From Ulota crispa (lineage: Eukaryota > Streptophyta > Bryopsida > Orthotrichales > Orthotrichaceae), in assembly GCA_963920765.1 (NCBI GenBank), contig OY987245.1, positions 14,586,727 to 14,650,726 of the forward strand: DNA of 64,000 nt, read 5' to 3'. Position numbers and translations under genes: made by a program. Numbering within the stretch: the stretch's first letter is position 1; the number at the start of each line of letters is the position of its first letter. This document shows, piece by piece, positions 12,753 to 24,672 of this stretch. Under the pieces are notes generated by a model. The model ran no database searches, had not been told where the DNA came from, and worked only from the letters and a program-made list of their open reading frames with translations.

Positions 12753-13003
12753 CACAAGAAGAAAAACATGCCATAAACAACTGCCTAACTAAGTTACAAC
12801 AACTCCACAAACAACTGCTCAACAACTGCACAAACAACTGCTCAACAACTACCAACAAGTGCTAGACTACAAAATGGGCTCATTTTGTAGTCTTGCAATT
12901 GTTGGCAATTGTTGAGCAGTTGTTTGTGCAGTTGTTGAGCAATTGTTTGTGGAGTTGTTGTAACTTAGTTAGGCAGTTTTTTATGGCATGTTTTCTTCTT
13001 GTG
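12753..13003. mobile_element. CACTA-like MITE
   Basis: Ends CACAAGAAGAAAAACATGCC and GGCATGTTTTCTTCTTGTG are inverted. The interior is a hairpin of CAACAACTGC repeats. Flanking triplets are ACA and AGA, so the target duplication is imperfect. 251 bp, noncoding. Confidence 0.7.
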
Positions 13004-13442
13004 AGAGGAGTGAAATATTCACGTCTAAAGTGAAAAAGAAAGTTATTTTCCCTGCTGCCCAAAAACTTTTAGAAGCCTTTGACCACTCCTAAATGTAAAA
13101 AGAATGCTCTACGCAAAGTTGAGGTTTATTTTTTCCATGTAGAAGACCTAGTTAGGTAAGTGTGAAAAAAATTTCTAATGAATTGGAGTTGTGAACCATG
13201 CTTTGTAAAATCTTGCAATGCCCCAAAGCCATGAAATTTGCAAATACAATAGGTAAAATTGGAGGATTATGTAAAATGTAGAAATACAAATTACTTTGAT
13301 CCAAAAGGTAAAAATCAAGGAATCTTAGTCTACTACAACTTGGAAAAAAAGAGTAAAAAAACAACTACACAAAGAGCTCAAAAACATCAGGCATCAAATT
13401 CTACAAGGGGCAAAAGGAATGGAGGTTTGGGAGTTCCATACC

Positions 13443-13773
13443 TAAGGTAAGAAGCTCAAACTCCGTTAGGGCACTAAAATCACTCACCTCCCTAAAGGAA
13501 CTCCTCCGGTACATGTCCTTATTCATAGCCTTTCAAAAATGTACAATAGACATACATTTAAGGAAAAGATCCATTTTAGAGCCGTATGACCTTTCCACTT
13601 CAAAGTTTCATAACTAATTTTGCATTGTTCTAAAAAATTCAAAGTAACTTGAGTTAGATGCCATTTCCTCTTGTCTTTCAAGGAAAATTTACTAAAAAAT
13701 ATTTCAAGAAGTTTCACCTTCACAAAATTCAATTTCAGCTCTTAGATGGTCGGTTTATGAGCCTCTTACCTTA
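13443..13773. mobile_element. MITE of the TAAGGTAGG family
   Basis: Ends TAAGGTAAGAAGCTC and GAGCCTCTTACCTTA (imperfect). The interior resembles 5541-5876 and 57327-57800 (TTCAAAGTTTCATAACTAAT, CTTTCAAGGAAAATTT). Confidence 0.7.
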
Positions 13774-13799
13774 TCCATAAACTAATAATTCTCACTTAT

Positions 13800-14115
13800 T
13801 AATCAAAATTGAATGATTCAAAGCTTCCTACACATGTATAAGTCTAAAAAAACCGATTTCAGATTTTTATTTTTAAAGAATTAACATTTTAAAAAAGTTT
13901 TTGGGTTGCCTGCCAACCCCTATTTTTCAAAAATTTATGCATAACTTGTTCAATAAATGTTGGAATGAAGAAAAAATTAGATGCTTGTGCAAATCTTTGA
14001 ATATAGCAATCTTCAATAAAAGTTTCAAAAAATCACACAAAATAATTTAGCCAGGTACATGCCCAAAATCCCATTTGTCCCTTGAAGGGACAATGGTCTT
14101 TTAGCTCAGGGGTCA
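13800..14115. mobile_element. Half copy of the 28424-29141 fold-back family
   Basis: Matches the right half of 28424-29141 (CAAAGCTTCCTACACATGTA, GTTTTTGGGTTGCCTGCC, AATCCCATTTGTCCC). It ends at GGTCTTTTAGCTCAGGGG rather than the usual GGGGTTAA. Confidence 0.6.
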
Positions 14116-15784
14116 CACCTCCTTAACCTTGGATATCATGTGCAACAATGGGGTATTTAAAGGAGGGGTATATATCTTCTTCAAGGTAATTTTTTCCTCC
14201 CTATCTTTAGACAAAAAGCTACTTTTATGTATTTTAGGATACCATATATTTATTTCTAAATGGTTAGGGGGGCTTGTTATGGGGGCTAATTTTTGGCCTC
14301 CGTTCCTTTGGAAATTGCGGAGTACCAAAATCAAGCGCAAGAATGCAACAAAGTTTCTACCCAAAACCCTTATTCTCCAAGTGGAATATTGCAAAAACAA
14401 ACTAAACTCTAACTGTAGCGTCCACCACCATTTTCTTTTTGCAACCTACACCATAATTCTAAACATAAAAAGAACCCTAAATTGCTTCAAACAATCACAC
14501 AAATTTAAACCAGAAATCTTAACCGGATACTACAGAAGTAAAATAAAAACATAATAACTCTTGAACATCCTGAACCCCTAAATGCCCAAGGCACCAGATT
14601 TTGGTGCCAACAATATTTTGAAGTTCAATAAAACCTAACTAAGCTACTATTTTTAGTGTTTATTATTATTATTTTTTGAAGTCTAGTTTTAGCATCAAAA
14701 ACTTGATTTTGAAAATGATTTAATGTGAATTTTCTATTCAAGATTTTGTGCAAGGGTTTCCATTGTAATTTTGACTTTTTTAATGTTGAGAGATCATGAA
14801 AATGAACCTCAAATACACTAGATCTTGGAGAAAAATGTTCCCTAGAAATTCATTTAAAAAAATTGTAGAGTAGATTTTGAAAAGCCGTAATTGAATTGGA
14901 GTTATGTATGTTATGTCCTTTAACCTCATATTTTTTTGGTGACCAAATTTTAGATTCGACATGTGAAAAGAGGGTTGAAAGACTTGAAGTCATTTTTGCA
15001 GTTTTAACACCCTCTTGATCAAACATTATAATCTTTCAATCCATAAGTGGTATTGTTGTATTTTCTTTTCCTATGTGATACCTAACATATCTAGTTTGAA
15101 TTTGTATTGTTACAATTTAAAAAAAATTGATGCAACTTATCATAATGGCGGTTTTTTGTTTAGTTTAGAGCAAATTCCTAGAAGCTCAAAAAAGGCCTTG
15201 GGCATTTAGGAATTAACTGCCCTTATGATGCTTGCAAAACGCGTTGGAAGGTCAATTTTGATAAGGAGATAGCACAAAGACCATGAATTGCAAAAGGCCC
15301 CTAACTACCACTTTCATGCCTCTAGTAAGCGTATTGAACACAAATCCAAAAGCAATAAGTGCAGTGAACAAAAACCCAAAAAGAAAATAACCAGTAACAA
15401 AAATAGAAAGTGCTACTTCAACGTTGGTTGTACGTGCAATTAGAGAATTCTAAGAACAAAAATAACCTATAAGCTTATAGCACGGAAGCAAACTAAATTG
15501 CATATAAGAATCCAAAGTGCTTGAACCTTTAGCATCAATAAGAACCTAAAGCACATGCAAGAATCCAAAAACCTCAAATCCTTAGCAACAATAGGTTATT
15601 AGTGTTTCCAAAGTTTTTAGTCATATTCTTGCTAACAATGTTAGCATCCACGGCACATGTCCAACAAAACCCTAAAGCCTAAAAGATTTCCCTCCACTAC
15701 ATTTGAAAGTTGGATAGAAAATACAATATTTTTCATCCAAACTGGTCATACAATTATAATCTAACTCATCCTACTAAGCCCTTT
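14116..15784. other. No recognised gene
   Basis: The longest ORF (14129-14554, + strand, 141 codons) has a biased AT composition, an opposing ORF, and no domain. Nothing else supportable. Confidence 0.3.
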
Positions 15785-16200
15785 AAGGGGGATCCTATTT
15801 TCCCTACCCTATTTTTTTCTACAGTATACTGAAGTGGAGGTGTTATTCACTACCCTGTTTACATAAAATGAAGCAAGAGACATATTTTCAAATGCTATGG
15901 TAGATCTAACAAAAATATATAATTTTTCTCCAATGAATAAAATTGACTCTATTTCATCTCACCTAGTTTTCTAAAATTTCAATGGTCACCCCCCAAGCGC
16001 ACAATACTTCTTTTTTGTTATGCATGCATACAAAGGAAGAAGAGAAGTGACATGCACAACAAAAAAACACTTGAAAATTTTGGTCCAAGGGTATTTGTGA
16101 AATTTCTAAAGAAACATAAGCATCTATGAGAATATGGCAAACTTGAGGGGTATCCATGAAATTTTCCCATAAAATAATTTGCCAAATTCTTAGATGTCCT
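15785..16200. repeat. Worn repeats: inverted relative of 26765-26968, then half a Mutator-like MITE
   Basis: 15785-15965 (CCCTACCCTATTTTTTTCTAC, AATGAATAAAATTGAC) is inverted relative to 26765-26968. 15970-16190 matches the right half of the MITEs at 35440 and 37331 (TTTTGGTCCAAGGGTATTTG, GGGGTATCCATGAAATTTTC). Confidence 0.65.
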
Positions 16201-17699
16201 CCATGTATCAACTTTTCAAGACAAAGCCTATATTCATGCAGCCAAACTTCAAAATCATCTTTTTTCTATGCGTACTACATTTTGCAAGTGCTACAAGTGA
16301 ATGACAATTTTTATTGACAATTTGCAACGACAAAAATTGCATTTCCTCTTAAAGTTTTAAAGATCTCATGTTTCTTTTGGGATAATTTGAGATTATGGTG
16401 ACTTCTAAAAATGAGGAAAGATTCGTTAACTAACTACAAGTTGTGCTAAATAATGTTCAAACTTACACCATAAGTATAGATTATTTTGTACATATATATA
16501 CTGCAAACCAAATTCCTTATTCATCTACATCACTACATGTTTACAAACATGCTTATGCATCTCAACCTCAAATTTTGATAGAACACTCAATTTTCAAATA
16601 TTTTCAAGTCCGTCAAGTGCACTAAGAAACTTCAGAAGCTTCATTTGGTGAGCTTTGCTCAAAAGCAAAATAATTAGTATTACATGTCAAAATAAAGTGA
16701 GAACAACAACAAGCTCCTATGGCCAAAGTACTCCAAACAAATATGCCATTTTTTTGGGCACAATACTAGGAAAACAACTAGAAAACGCCCAATATGAACC
16801 AAAATCAACTCCATGATGTCCATAGACGAGCATACTAGTAGTTGCAGATCTCTCAAACTATTCATTTACCAAACAATCAATTTAATATCAATTTTGAGCT
16901 AGGTGAAAGACATATGCAAACGGTTTTGAGCTCTTCAAGAGCCCCCTACAAAGTCTTTAAAGGGTTTTGTAACAAACAAATCACTATTCCTCTATTTTTG
17001 TTCATCCTTTAAATCCAATGCAATCATGAAAATTATTTTGTTTTGTTATCCTTATTGGACAAAATTTATGGGTATAAATATACAATAAGACCATAAATTC
17101 TACTTTACTCTATTTGAATAGATGAGTGAAGTACTTGGATAGTTGTTAGTGAGTGCATTTACATATTTTATGGGTACAACGCCTTTATTTTATTGTTTTG
17201 GGTTGTGCATGTGACTTAGGTCCTTCATACAAGGTAGTGATGGGTGAGATGAGTGCCCTTTTCTTGTATTTAGGCTAGCCAATTAATAGTTTGGTTTGTC
17301 AAACCTTAGGGGCTCTTAGAGGGCTCAGAACTTTGCTAATGCCTATGGGTCAGACCGGGGGCCCTCCTTGTTTTTTTGCCCTTAGAGCAACTCTAGCCTT
17401 GCACTTCAAACTTGCCACTCCAAGAGATTACATCTATTTTTGAAAGGCCCTCAAAGTTCTTGCTCTCTAGTCATGCACTTCAAACATGGCCCTTACACTC
17501 CAAGCGAGCCCATAAATAGTCATTTGACCATGCACCAAAGGGAATATAAGATAAAGCTCACTAAAGTTAGGATGAATAGTGTTTTGAAGGGTCATTGCTT
17601 TGACACTCTAGAATGGCTCTAGAGTGCCATTAGAGAATTTTGAGGGGCCTTGAGCATTTATCATCAGTGCTTGGTGTTAGAGCCTGCCATTGCAAGGGT
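16201..17699. other. No recognised gene; contains a dispersed repeat
   Basis: 16970-17250 is similar to 48520-48760 (CCATAAATTCTA..TTTACTCTATTTG, GAAGTACTTGGATAGT). Otherwise AT-rich with no coherent exon. Confidence 0.4.
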
Positions 17700-20179
17700 G
17701 GAGAAGCTCTTAGAAGCATTTTTATAAACCATTGGTGACACTATCACGCTACCCATCATCTTGGATGACAAATAGCAATTTATCATCCTTGATGCTATGA
17801 AGCAATGCTTTTTTTTTGGGCAATTTAAGGCCCAGTTCCCCAAAAAAAGGAGGTTAGTTTCAAGCCTATAAAGAAAAAAGGGGGAAAGAAAATGCCAAAT
17901 TCTAATAGCGAAAATTGCATTGCAATCAAGGCTTCCAAAAAATTCTTGTCAAAAATTGAAAATCGATGCCATCACTTTAAAATTATTTGAGGTATTGTCT
18001 AATCCAATACCATGCAATAATTAAGTAATGCTAATGATTGTTTAGATATTTTCAAAAAAAGGTCAATGAATATTTTTTGCCTACAAAAAAAATCCCATGA
18101 TGCTGCAAAAATCCACGCAAAGGGGCCGCCTTCAACTCCAACCAAAAATAGGATGGAGCTTGCAAGCTACAAACCATTTTCAAAGAATGCCACACAAGCA
18201 TTGGTCGGAAAACCCAAAAAAAAAACCGTGTTGAATGCCCATTTCCATTGCACAAGTGAACGTCTTTTGGTGAGAATTTTTTTGTCTTCTTCTCTGACGT
18301 GGGTCCACCGACATGGGTTTGAAATGAGTTTCTCAAACGTATTTAGAATGCGTCAGTGAAACAAGTTCTCTTGTATGACGCATTCCCCCATTTCAAGCAA
18401 CTAATGAGAAGGTTCCATGTATGACCTCAAAAGGTGGTAGTAATGATGTGGGACCTTGGTGGTGAGATTTTGAAACTTTCTTGTGCTTTTAGTCTTTACT
18501 TGTATATTTTTGTCCATCCACATTCCTCTTAAGCATCTTGTTAATGAGAATGAGATTCCATGTGAACACAGCTGACGAACTGCAGGTGGACGTCCCGGTG
18601 AGAATGGGGGATGAGAAATCATTCTTGAACGACTTTTAGGACTTCGGCGACCTTCACGCGTAAAGTGGTCCGAATCCGGCTATGTCGCTGCTGTAGGGAT
18701 CCGTGCCGTGCCCGGGACTACAGTCGCCCCTGCCGTCATTGGACCATTTATGAGAATCTGGGGTATCTTCAGGGTGGGTTTGCCAGCTCCGATAACTTAT
18801 CGGTGAAGACGTCCCGCCCTGCTCCAGCTATAAGAATGGAAGATAGCTGTGGGCTCTTCATCACTTCAACCTGCAACTCGCGCTCTGGAGCGTAGGTGGA
18901 TGCCTGTATGGAAGCGTCGAAGCCTAGCTTGTTCTTGCTCCTAACTCTTTTGCTGGCAAGTGCCGCGTTTCGTTATCTGTGTTTGCGTCTCGTATTCTAG
19001 CTGGTTTGCACAATTCTGATGGGTTTATCATGGTGTTTATTCTTCTCTTGCAGTTTTCTGGGTGGTACTTCATTACTGAGAGAGATCGAGTGTTGTGGAC
19101 CTCTATGACGGTTGCGATTTGAGCTTCCATCTAGGCCGATCCAGCTCCGGGGTTGTAACCCCATTTACCGACAGTCCCACGCGGTTCTCGACATCGGCTT
19201 CTCGATCATTTACTTGGCAAGCGGGTAACAGTTTGAACGGCCTACGCTCTTTTGTTTGTACTTCTGTAGTGAATGTGTCGAGGCTTTTGTTTAGAAAGAC
19301 CTTGGGTTTTAGGGACCTGCCCCTTCACTTCGTGCTGGCTTGGCTGCGAGTGTGACCGCAGTTCTCCGATTGCTTTTACATTACGGAGTTCTCTCGCAGA
19401 ATTTGTGAAAGGAGACGAGATGATGGGAGATCCAGGCACTTCCGACACAACTGTACCGGACATACTTCCTCCGTGGAGTCCTGCGTTCTTTTCAGATGCT
19501 CCCAGGCCTGGCCATGAACCGAGCGCTCGCTCTTCCTCGACTGACCTCCATAGCCGACCTCCTCCACATCTTCAGTTGGATCACCACCCTGCTGTGTCAT
19601 TCAGGTACGCAAATATGAAGCAATATTGTTAAACCATGGTAGTGAGCAGACAAAGCGGTTGTGGATTGCATCCCGGAGTCAGGTGCCACAAGAAATCGGT
19701 ACAAAATGATGCGCTTGAAGCTCAGTAGCGTGATTTCTTGGGTACTTAGGGTGGAAACACCCATTGCCACCACAGCCCCATTCCCAACCAGTAGGGTGGG
19801 CTATTTCCACCATGAGCAAGGATAGGTGTTTTGGAATGCGATTTTTTGTCTTTTTCAAGGCTGAGGCTAGTTAAGTTATGTCAGATGTCTCAAAATGAGG
19901 TAGGAAGGAATGAACTGAAAGTAGTTTGACTAATATCGGAATTGCATACATCTAGACATTGACAATTGGCAATGGGTGTGGAACACATCTTGACTCCCAA
20001 AATTCATAGCAATTTCAGTTTTGCAAAGAAAATTATGAAAAAATTGTAATCCCAATGTTTCTTATCTTCCTGCATGGGAAAAATAATTTTTGCTTCAAAC
20101 TCTTTGTAGTTTTCTGCAGAATCGCTTAAGTTATCGGATATGGGTGCTTCCACCTTATCGCCCTTCTTTTCCCGAACAG

Positions 20180-23100
20180 GTATAACGGATCTGAGGAGTG
20201 GCGCAACCGAGATTCTCAAGCCGCATTTGGATCTTTCATCGGACACTGCAACGGGACAGACGACACGGTGGACCTGATGACAAGCGCTGGGGTTGGAGAA
20301 GGTGATCTATCACAGAGTATCACAGAGCAGTTTGAGCTAGAACGTGTAGCAATTCGTGATAGTGAGAGCATTGTTATTGTAATAATTCTTCACTACGTTT
20401 CAGAGATTGATTTGGACGACTCTCAACAGATATTTAGTTATCCGTGCGTGCTGTGACCGTGAGTGCAGATGATTTGCTTACGTACCCAAGAGGTGAAGCG
20501 GACGCCGTGACAATTACTGCAAGAGATCTAGAGGGTCTGCAGCCCGGGAAGTTTGTGAGTGACAACATAATCGACTTTTACGTGAAGTGAGTGATTTGGT
20601 CAGCAAGCTGTTTGTTGAGTTGTGCAAGTTGTTTGAATACTGTGGACGTTGATGTTTTGTGTACTCTCGATGTAATCGACCATCCTTGAGAAATTTGTTG
20701 GTATTTTGGAACAGTTATTGACTCTTGGCATAAGTCTTAGAGCTTTTGCTGTTGCCTACGAGGGTTTTTTTTGGTTTTGGACCGGCAGCTTCTCAGGCCA
20801 TATGGTAATTTTTAATGGTGCAAATATGGTCATACAAATATATTTAAAAGTGTAAAATTAGGCTGCAAGTATTTACATTTTGAACTTGTTAATTTTGACC
20901 AAATTTTCCTAAAATCAATGACTGGTATTGGAAGAATGAATTTTATGAAAAAGTGGGTTACAAAACCCAAAAATTTATAATAAAAGAGATGTTATCTCAA
21001 AGAAACTTAAAGGTGGCTTGATTTTCAAATAATATTACTCCACATGGCATGAAGACCACATTGTTTTTGCCTAAGTTCCAAATTGAATGGCTACAAACAA
21101 CAACTTTTTTATTTTTTAATGTGTGACAGGCATCTGACAGGCATCTGACATTTGGCACCATGAGACTATTTGTTCTTCATGTTTTTGTATAGGCATGTAG
21201 CTTGAATTTTTATTTTTGTAGCTTTTTGGCTTTGAAAAGCCTAAAAGAAAAATTCTGTTGCCTACTGTTGTTGCAGATACTTGAATTTAGAGATTCTATC
21301 TCAAGACTTGGAAAAGCAGCAACGAGTCCATTTCTTCAACAGCTTTTTCTTCACAAAGTTTTTAGAGAGCACTGAATTTGGGAGCAGGTTTTTGAGGGCG
21401 GTGGATTATGAGCAATTGCAGAGATGGATTGGGGATGTGAACCTGTTCGAGAAAGATTACATTTTTATTCCAGTCGTCCGAAGGTGGTTTTGCTTTTCCT
21501 TGTATCTCCTAGTGTTGGTTGCAGATTGTGAGATGTTTTCAGTTCTGTGTTTCAAGAGCGCGTTTGGTGAAGGATTTGCTGAACATTTATTTGACTCTTG
21601 AGATTGTAATGGCCACGTGGAGTGATACATTTACTGAGAATGTGGAACATGCACGTATGCTGGAAAGAGGCCTGTTGAGGGGCGCATATTCATGGTGAAT
21701 GTCTTTTTTGAACGGCAGATCACATTGGAGCCTTATCGTCGTTTGTCACCTTGGAAGGCTTGTTCCAAACACACTTGGTAAGGCAATATTTCTTAGCATG
21801 ATTGAGCTGCAATTAATTACGTTGTAGTAGATTGTTTGTTTGATTTATCCATGTTGATGTTTTTTGACAGGTGAGAAGGAGGGCGCACCTTGTATACTTC
21901 ACTTGGACCCGATGAAAGGAAAACATGAGTGCTTTGAAGATCAAGTCAAGGGGTGAGCCCCCTTTAGACAGATTTTTGTTTTGAGGGTAGTTTCACACTA
22001 TCGCTAACCAAGTTGAGAGGCAGTGGGATTGAGTGGCCAAATTTTGTTGAGAGATCAACAAAATGGGATGAAAATAGGTAATAAAATATTGTTTTTGACA
22101 CCTTTGGCTACCCCTAGTGTGAAGCCTCCAAAGGCCAAGTCCAAAGGTCAAGTTCAAAGGCCAAACTCTTGGCAATGAGCTTCCACGACCTTTCAACTTG
22201 AATGGTCATAGTGTGAAGCCTCCCAAGGCTAAACCCAAAGTCCAAAGTCATAACATTTATTAGGCCTTCCAAATCTAACGGCCAAGATCTTGTTGGCTTT
22301 TGTTTAATTTATGAAAAAGTTAACGACCTCTCAATCATAGTTTGGGTCTCCATTTTAGCTTGACCCAAACTTTTCTTGAGAGGCTATCGTTTTGGATGAA
22401 AAGACGTGTCATAGGGGACAAGGGACTACGAACTTTGGCCTCTCTTGTGATGGGTCAAGAGGCCAAACTCTTGATTTCTTGCAATCTGATTGGTGGAAAT
22501 TGTTGGCCTCTTGACCTTTGGCTATAGTGCGAAGCAGCTCTGAAAAGCTTGTAGACTTCTTGTGACATTGATGTTATAAGATTTCCATGAATTTCGTTTT
22601 CACAAGATTTGCCGTACTTTGAGAAAGTCATGTGAATGGATGTAGTCGCTAGGGTGTATGGTGGTTGTGAAGTGATAGTGTTGGACCTAGAGCGATTTGA
22701 AGAAAATTGGCATTAACTTGCTAAGTTGCAACGGATAGCACAGGTTGAAGATGCTGTAGGAACCAAAGAATCCGAAATGGGAAGTAATAGTCTGAAATAG
22801 TATTACTCTGATTGTGAGCTAAGCATGACTAAAAAATGGTTGTTACGTCTAATTACCGCGATAATTGTGTATGATGTGCAGTTTTTTACATCATGCATGT
22901 TTGGTAACGTTGCAAGGTGGGTGCCATCTGGGTGCATTACTTACTTTGAATAAAATGAAGAATGTACAAGCAAAGGTACAAACTCTCATGCCTAGCATAT
23001 TCATTAAATGATTTGACGGGTTTTGTTGTTTGATGCGCACTTGTTGTTCCTCCAAAAAAATTGACGTGGGGTGATGTGGTGGAATTCTCAATGAGCGGGT

Positions 23101-23230
23101 GGTCGTGGTTGCTAGGTTCCACAGCAAGACAATGGTTATGATTGTGGTATGTACGTCTTGCATTACATCGAAGTGTTCATGTCAAAGTGGACATTGAGTG
23201 ACTCAAGTTTCTATTCATGTCAAGGGGATG
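20180..23230 (+). other. ULP2/SENP6-7-like SUMO protease (peptidase C48) domain of copy 1
   Basis: The exons carry the C48 landmarks in order. 'ADAVTITARDLEGLQPGKF' and 'DNIIDFYVK' match the N-terminal substrate-binding segment. 'HFFNSFFFTKF' and 'WIGDVNLFEKDYIFIPV' match the SENP6/7-ULP2 branch. The catalytic His is in 'SHWSLIVVCHLGRLVPNTL', the Asp in 'PCILHLDPMKGKHECFEDQ', and the Cys in 'VPQQDNGYDCGMYVLHYIEV'. The spread over many small exons argues for a host gene rather than the intronless C48 genes captured by some Mutator or CACTA transposons. The middle exon between Asp and Cys is unrecognised; the matching stretch near 22547-22600 has stops in both copies. Confidence 0.82.
21985..22540 (+). 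mobile_element. PIF/Harbinger-like MITE inserted in copy 1
   Basis: Copy 2 has the uninterrupted site (TTTGTTTTGAGAAGCTTG on its coding strand, TGA at 53567-53569). Copy 1 has 556 extra bases there, flanked by TGA (21982-21984 and 22541-22543). The ends are imperfect inverted repeats: GGGTAGTTTCACACTAT versus GAGCTGCTTCGCACTAT. A 3-bp TNA duplication with G-rich ends suits PIF/Harbinger (Tourist-like) elements. The phrase TAGTGTGAAGCCTCC also recurs inside (about 22116 and 22209). No coding capacity. Confidence 0.75.
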
Positions 23231-23429
23231 ATCAGTTCACCAACCCAAATTTTGAGACGGAGGTTTCAGACAAACGCAAGCAAATACGCAATCAAATACA
23301 AAGGCTCATCTTGGAACATGGTGGAAGAATGCAAGGACATAATAACAGTCCCTCAGATGCTCAGGAAAAGTCTCTAGAGGAAGTTGGATTGGTGCAACAG
23401 TTAAGAGTGCAATGTGATTGTTCAAGGAG

Positions 23430-23955
23430 CTGTGCAAAGGAAACCAAAAGCAAGAAGTTTACACAAGAGGAAACGTCAATTTTGTTGAAGTGCATGCTTG
23501 ATGTTCGACAGTTTGGTATCAAGGATAAGCAAGGTGCTATGCGTTGGGATCTCATCTCCCAAGAGATCAACAAACGCAATGGTGGGCACACAAGGTCAGA
23601 TGATCAGTGTCGACACCGCTTTGATACTTTATTGAAGGCGTACAAGAAATTGGATTTTTTTTGCAAGAAGAGTGACAAGACGTTTGTGGAGATCTCAGAG
23701 GCTCAGAAGCTAGATTTGCAGTTGGCGACACCATTCAAGAAGGAGAATGAAGCATGGTTCAATGATTTGCGCACAATTTGTTGCCAACGGGCTTCTTTGA
23801 AAGGCAAACCAACAAAGCGTCAAAAACTCAAACGTGATGGTGATATTGATATTAACAAGCCTCAATTAAGTCATCCTGATTTAGTAGTGCAAAAACTAAT
23901 GCCTTCAGAGTCAATTGGAAGCGTGCATCCCAAGAAAGCAACATCAAAACAAGTT
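23430..23955 (+). other. Myb/SANT (trihelix)-like DNA-binding domain in the same exon as the protease Cys
   Basis: One open exon (23116-23955) runs from the protease 'YDCG' motif into 'KFTQEETSILLKCMLDVRQF', 'MRWDLISQEINKR' and 'TRSDDQCRHRFDTLLKAYKK'. That pattern (W..IS.EI, RS..QC..RF..LL..YK) is typical of the Myb_DNA-bind_4/trihelix fold. A basic patch, 'KGKPTKRQKLKRDGD', looks like a nuclear localisation signal. The exon ends at a strong donor (GTT|GTAAGT). Similar Myb/SANT domains also occur in ORF1 of PIF/Harbinger transposons, so a transposon origin of this piece is possible. No transposase is nearby. Confidence 0.75.
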
Positions 23956-24231
23956 GTAAGTTTGGGCTCATGTTGTGTTTAATGGAATGAGGGTAGTCAA
24001 TTTTGGTGAAACAAGAGATGATTTGTATGATTCAAATTATTGATCTGTGTGGAAATTGATTTAGTTTTATGAAACAAGGTTTTGGAGAAGTTGGTAAATT
24101 GCTTTAGAAGTTTAAGGCAGATGAGCATTAGAGTGAATTGCATATTCAATTTTCGGGAGTAGGAGGTGAATTGGTTGTGACACTAATATGATGTTTGTTT
24201 TCTTTTTTTTATTGGGTTTTGGATGATGTAG

Positions 24232-24420
24232 GCCATTCCGGGATTTGGAGCCCTAGACATAGAGTTGAAATGCACTCTTCTAAATATGATCCAAGTTTGT
24301 TCAATGAATACTTGGATAAATCAGTTTAAGGAGGGGATTGAAGAAATTGGTTTATTGGAAGGGATATGCAGGATGCTAGTGGTTGTGCAAGATTAAGATC
24401 TATTGGAGATTTGCAAACAT
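24232..24420 (+). other. Linker exon of copy 1 with premature TAA
   Basis: It begins 'AIPGFGALDIELKCTLLNMI' and ends 'LLEICKH' at a GTAAGC donor. The frame follows directly from the Myb exon (phase 0). Copies 2 and 3 have the same exon, with 'EQNPLEICKR' where copy 1 reads 'D*DLLEICKH'. The CAA glutamine codon of the other copies is TAA at 24394-24396 here. I recognise no domain. Confidence 0.7.
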
Positions 24421-24672
24421 GTAAGCACTAGTTACTAATGTATTGGGTTTGTGATTTTGGTGTGATTTGTATTGCTGGTTATGAGATCAAGCTTGTGTGT
24501 GCACATCTTTTTGCACAAATGGTCAAGAGTGCCTTTGATATGAACATAAATCATTTTGTTCTTGTTGATGTGTTTATTTCCTCATTGAATGGTATTGTGT
24601 GCTTCTTTACAAAATGGTTACGTGAATTATTGATGACTACTAAAATTGTGTGGCAATTTTTTTGTTGCTTAG

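Noticed and set aside
14129-14554. 141-codon plus-strand ORF
   Set aside because: AT-driven composition, an opposing ORF, no splice context and no domain.
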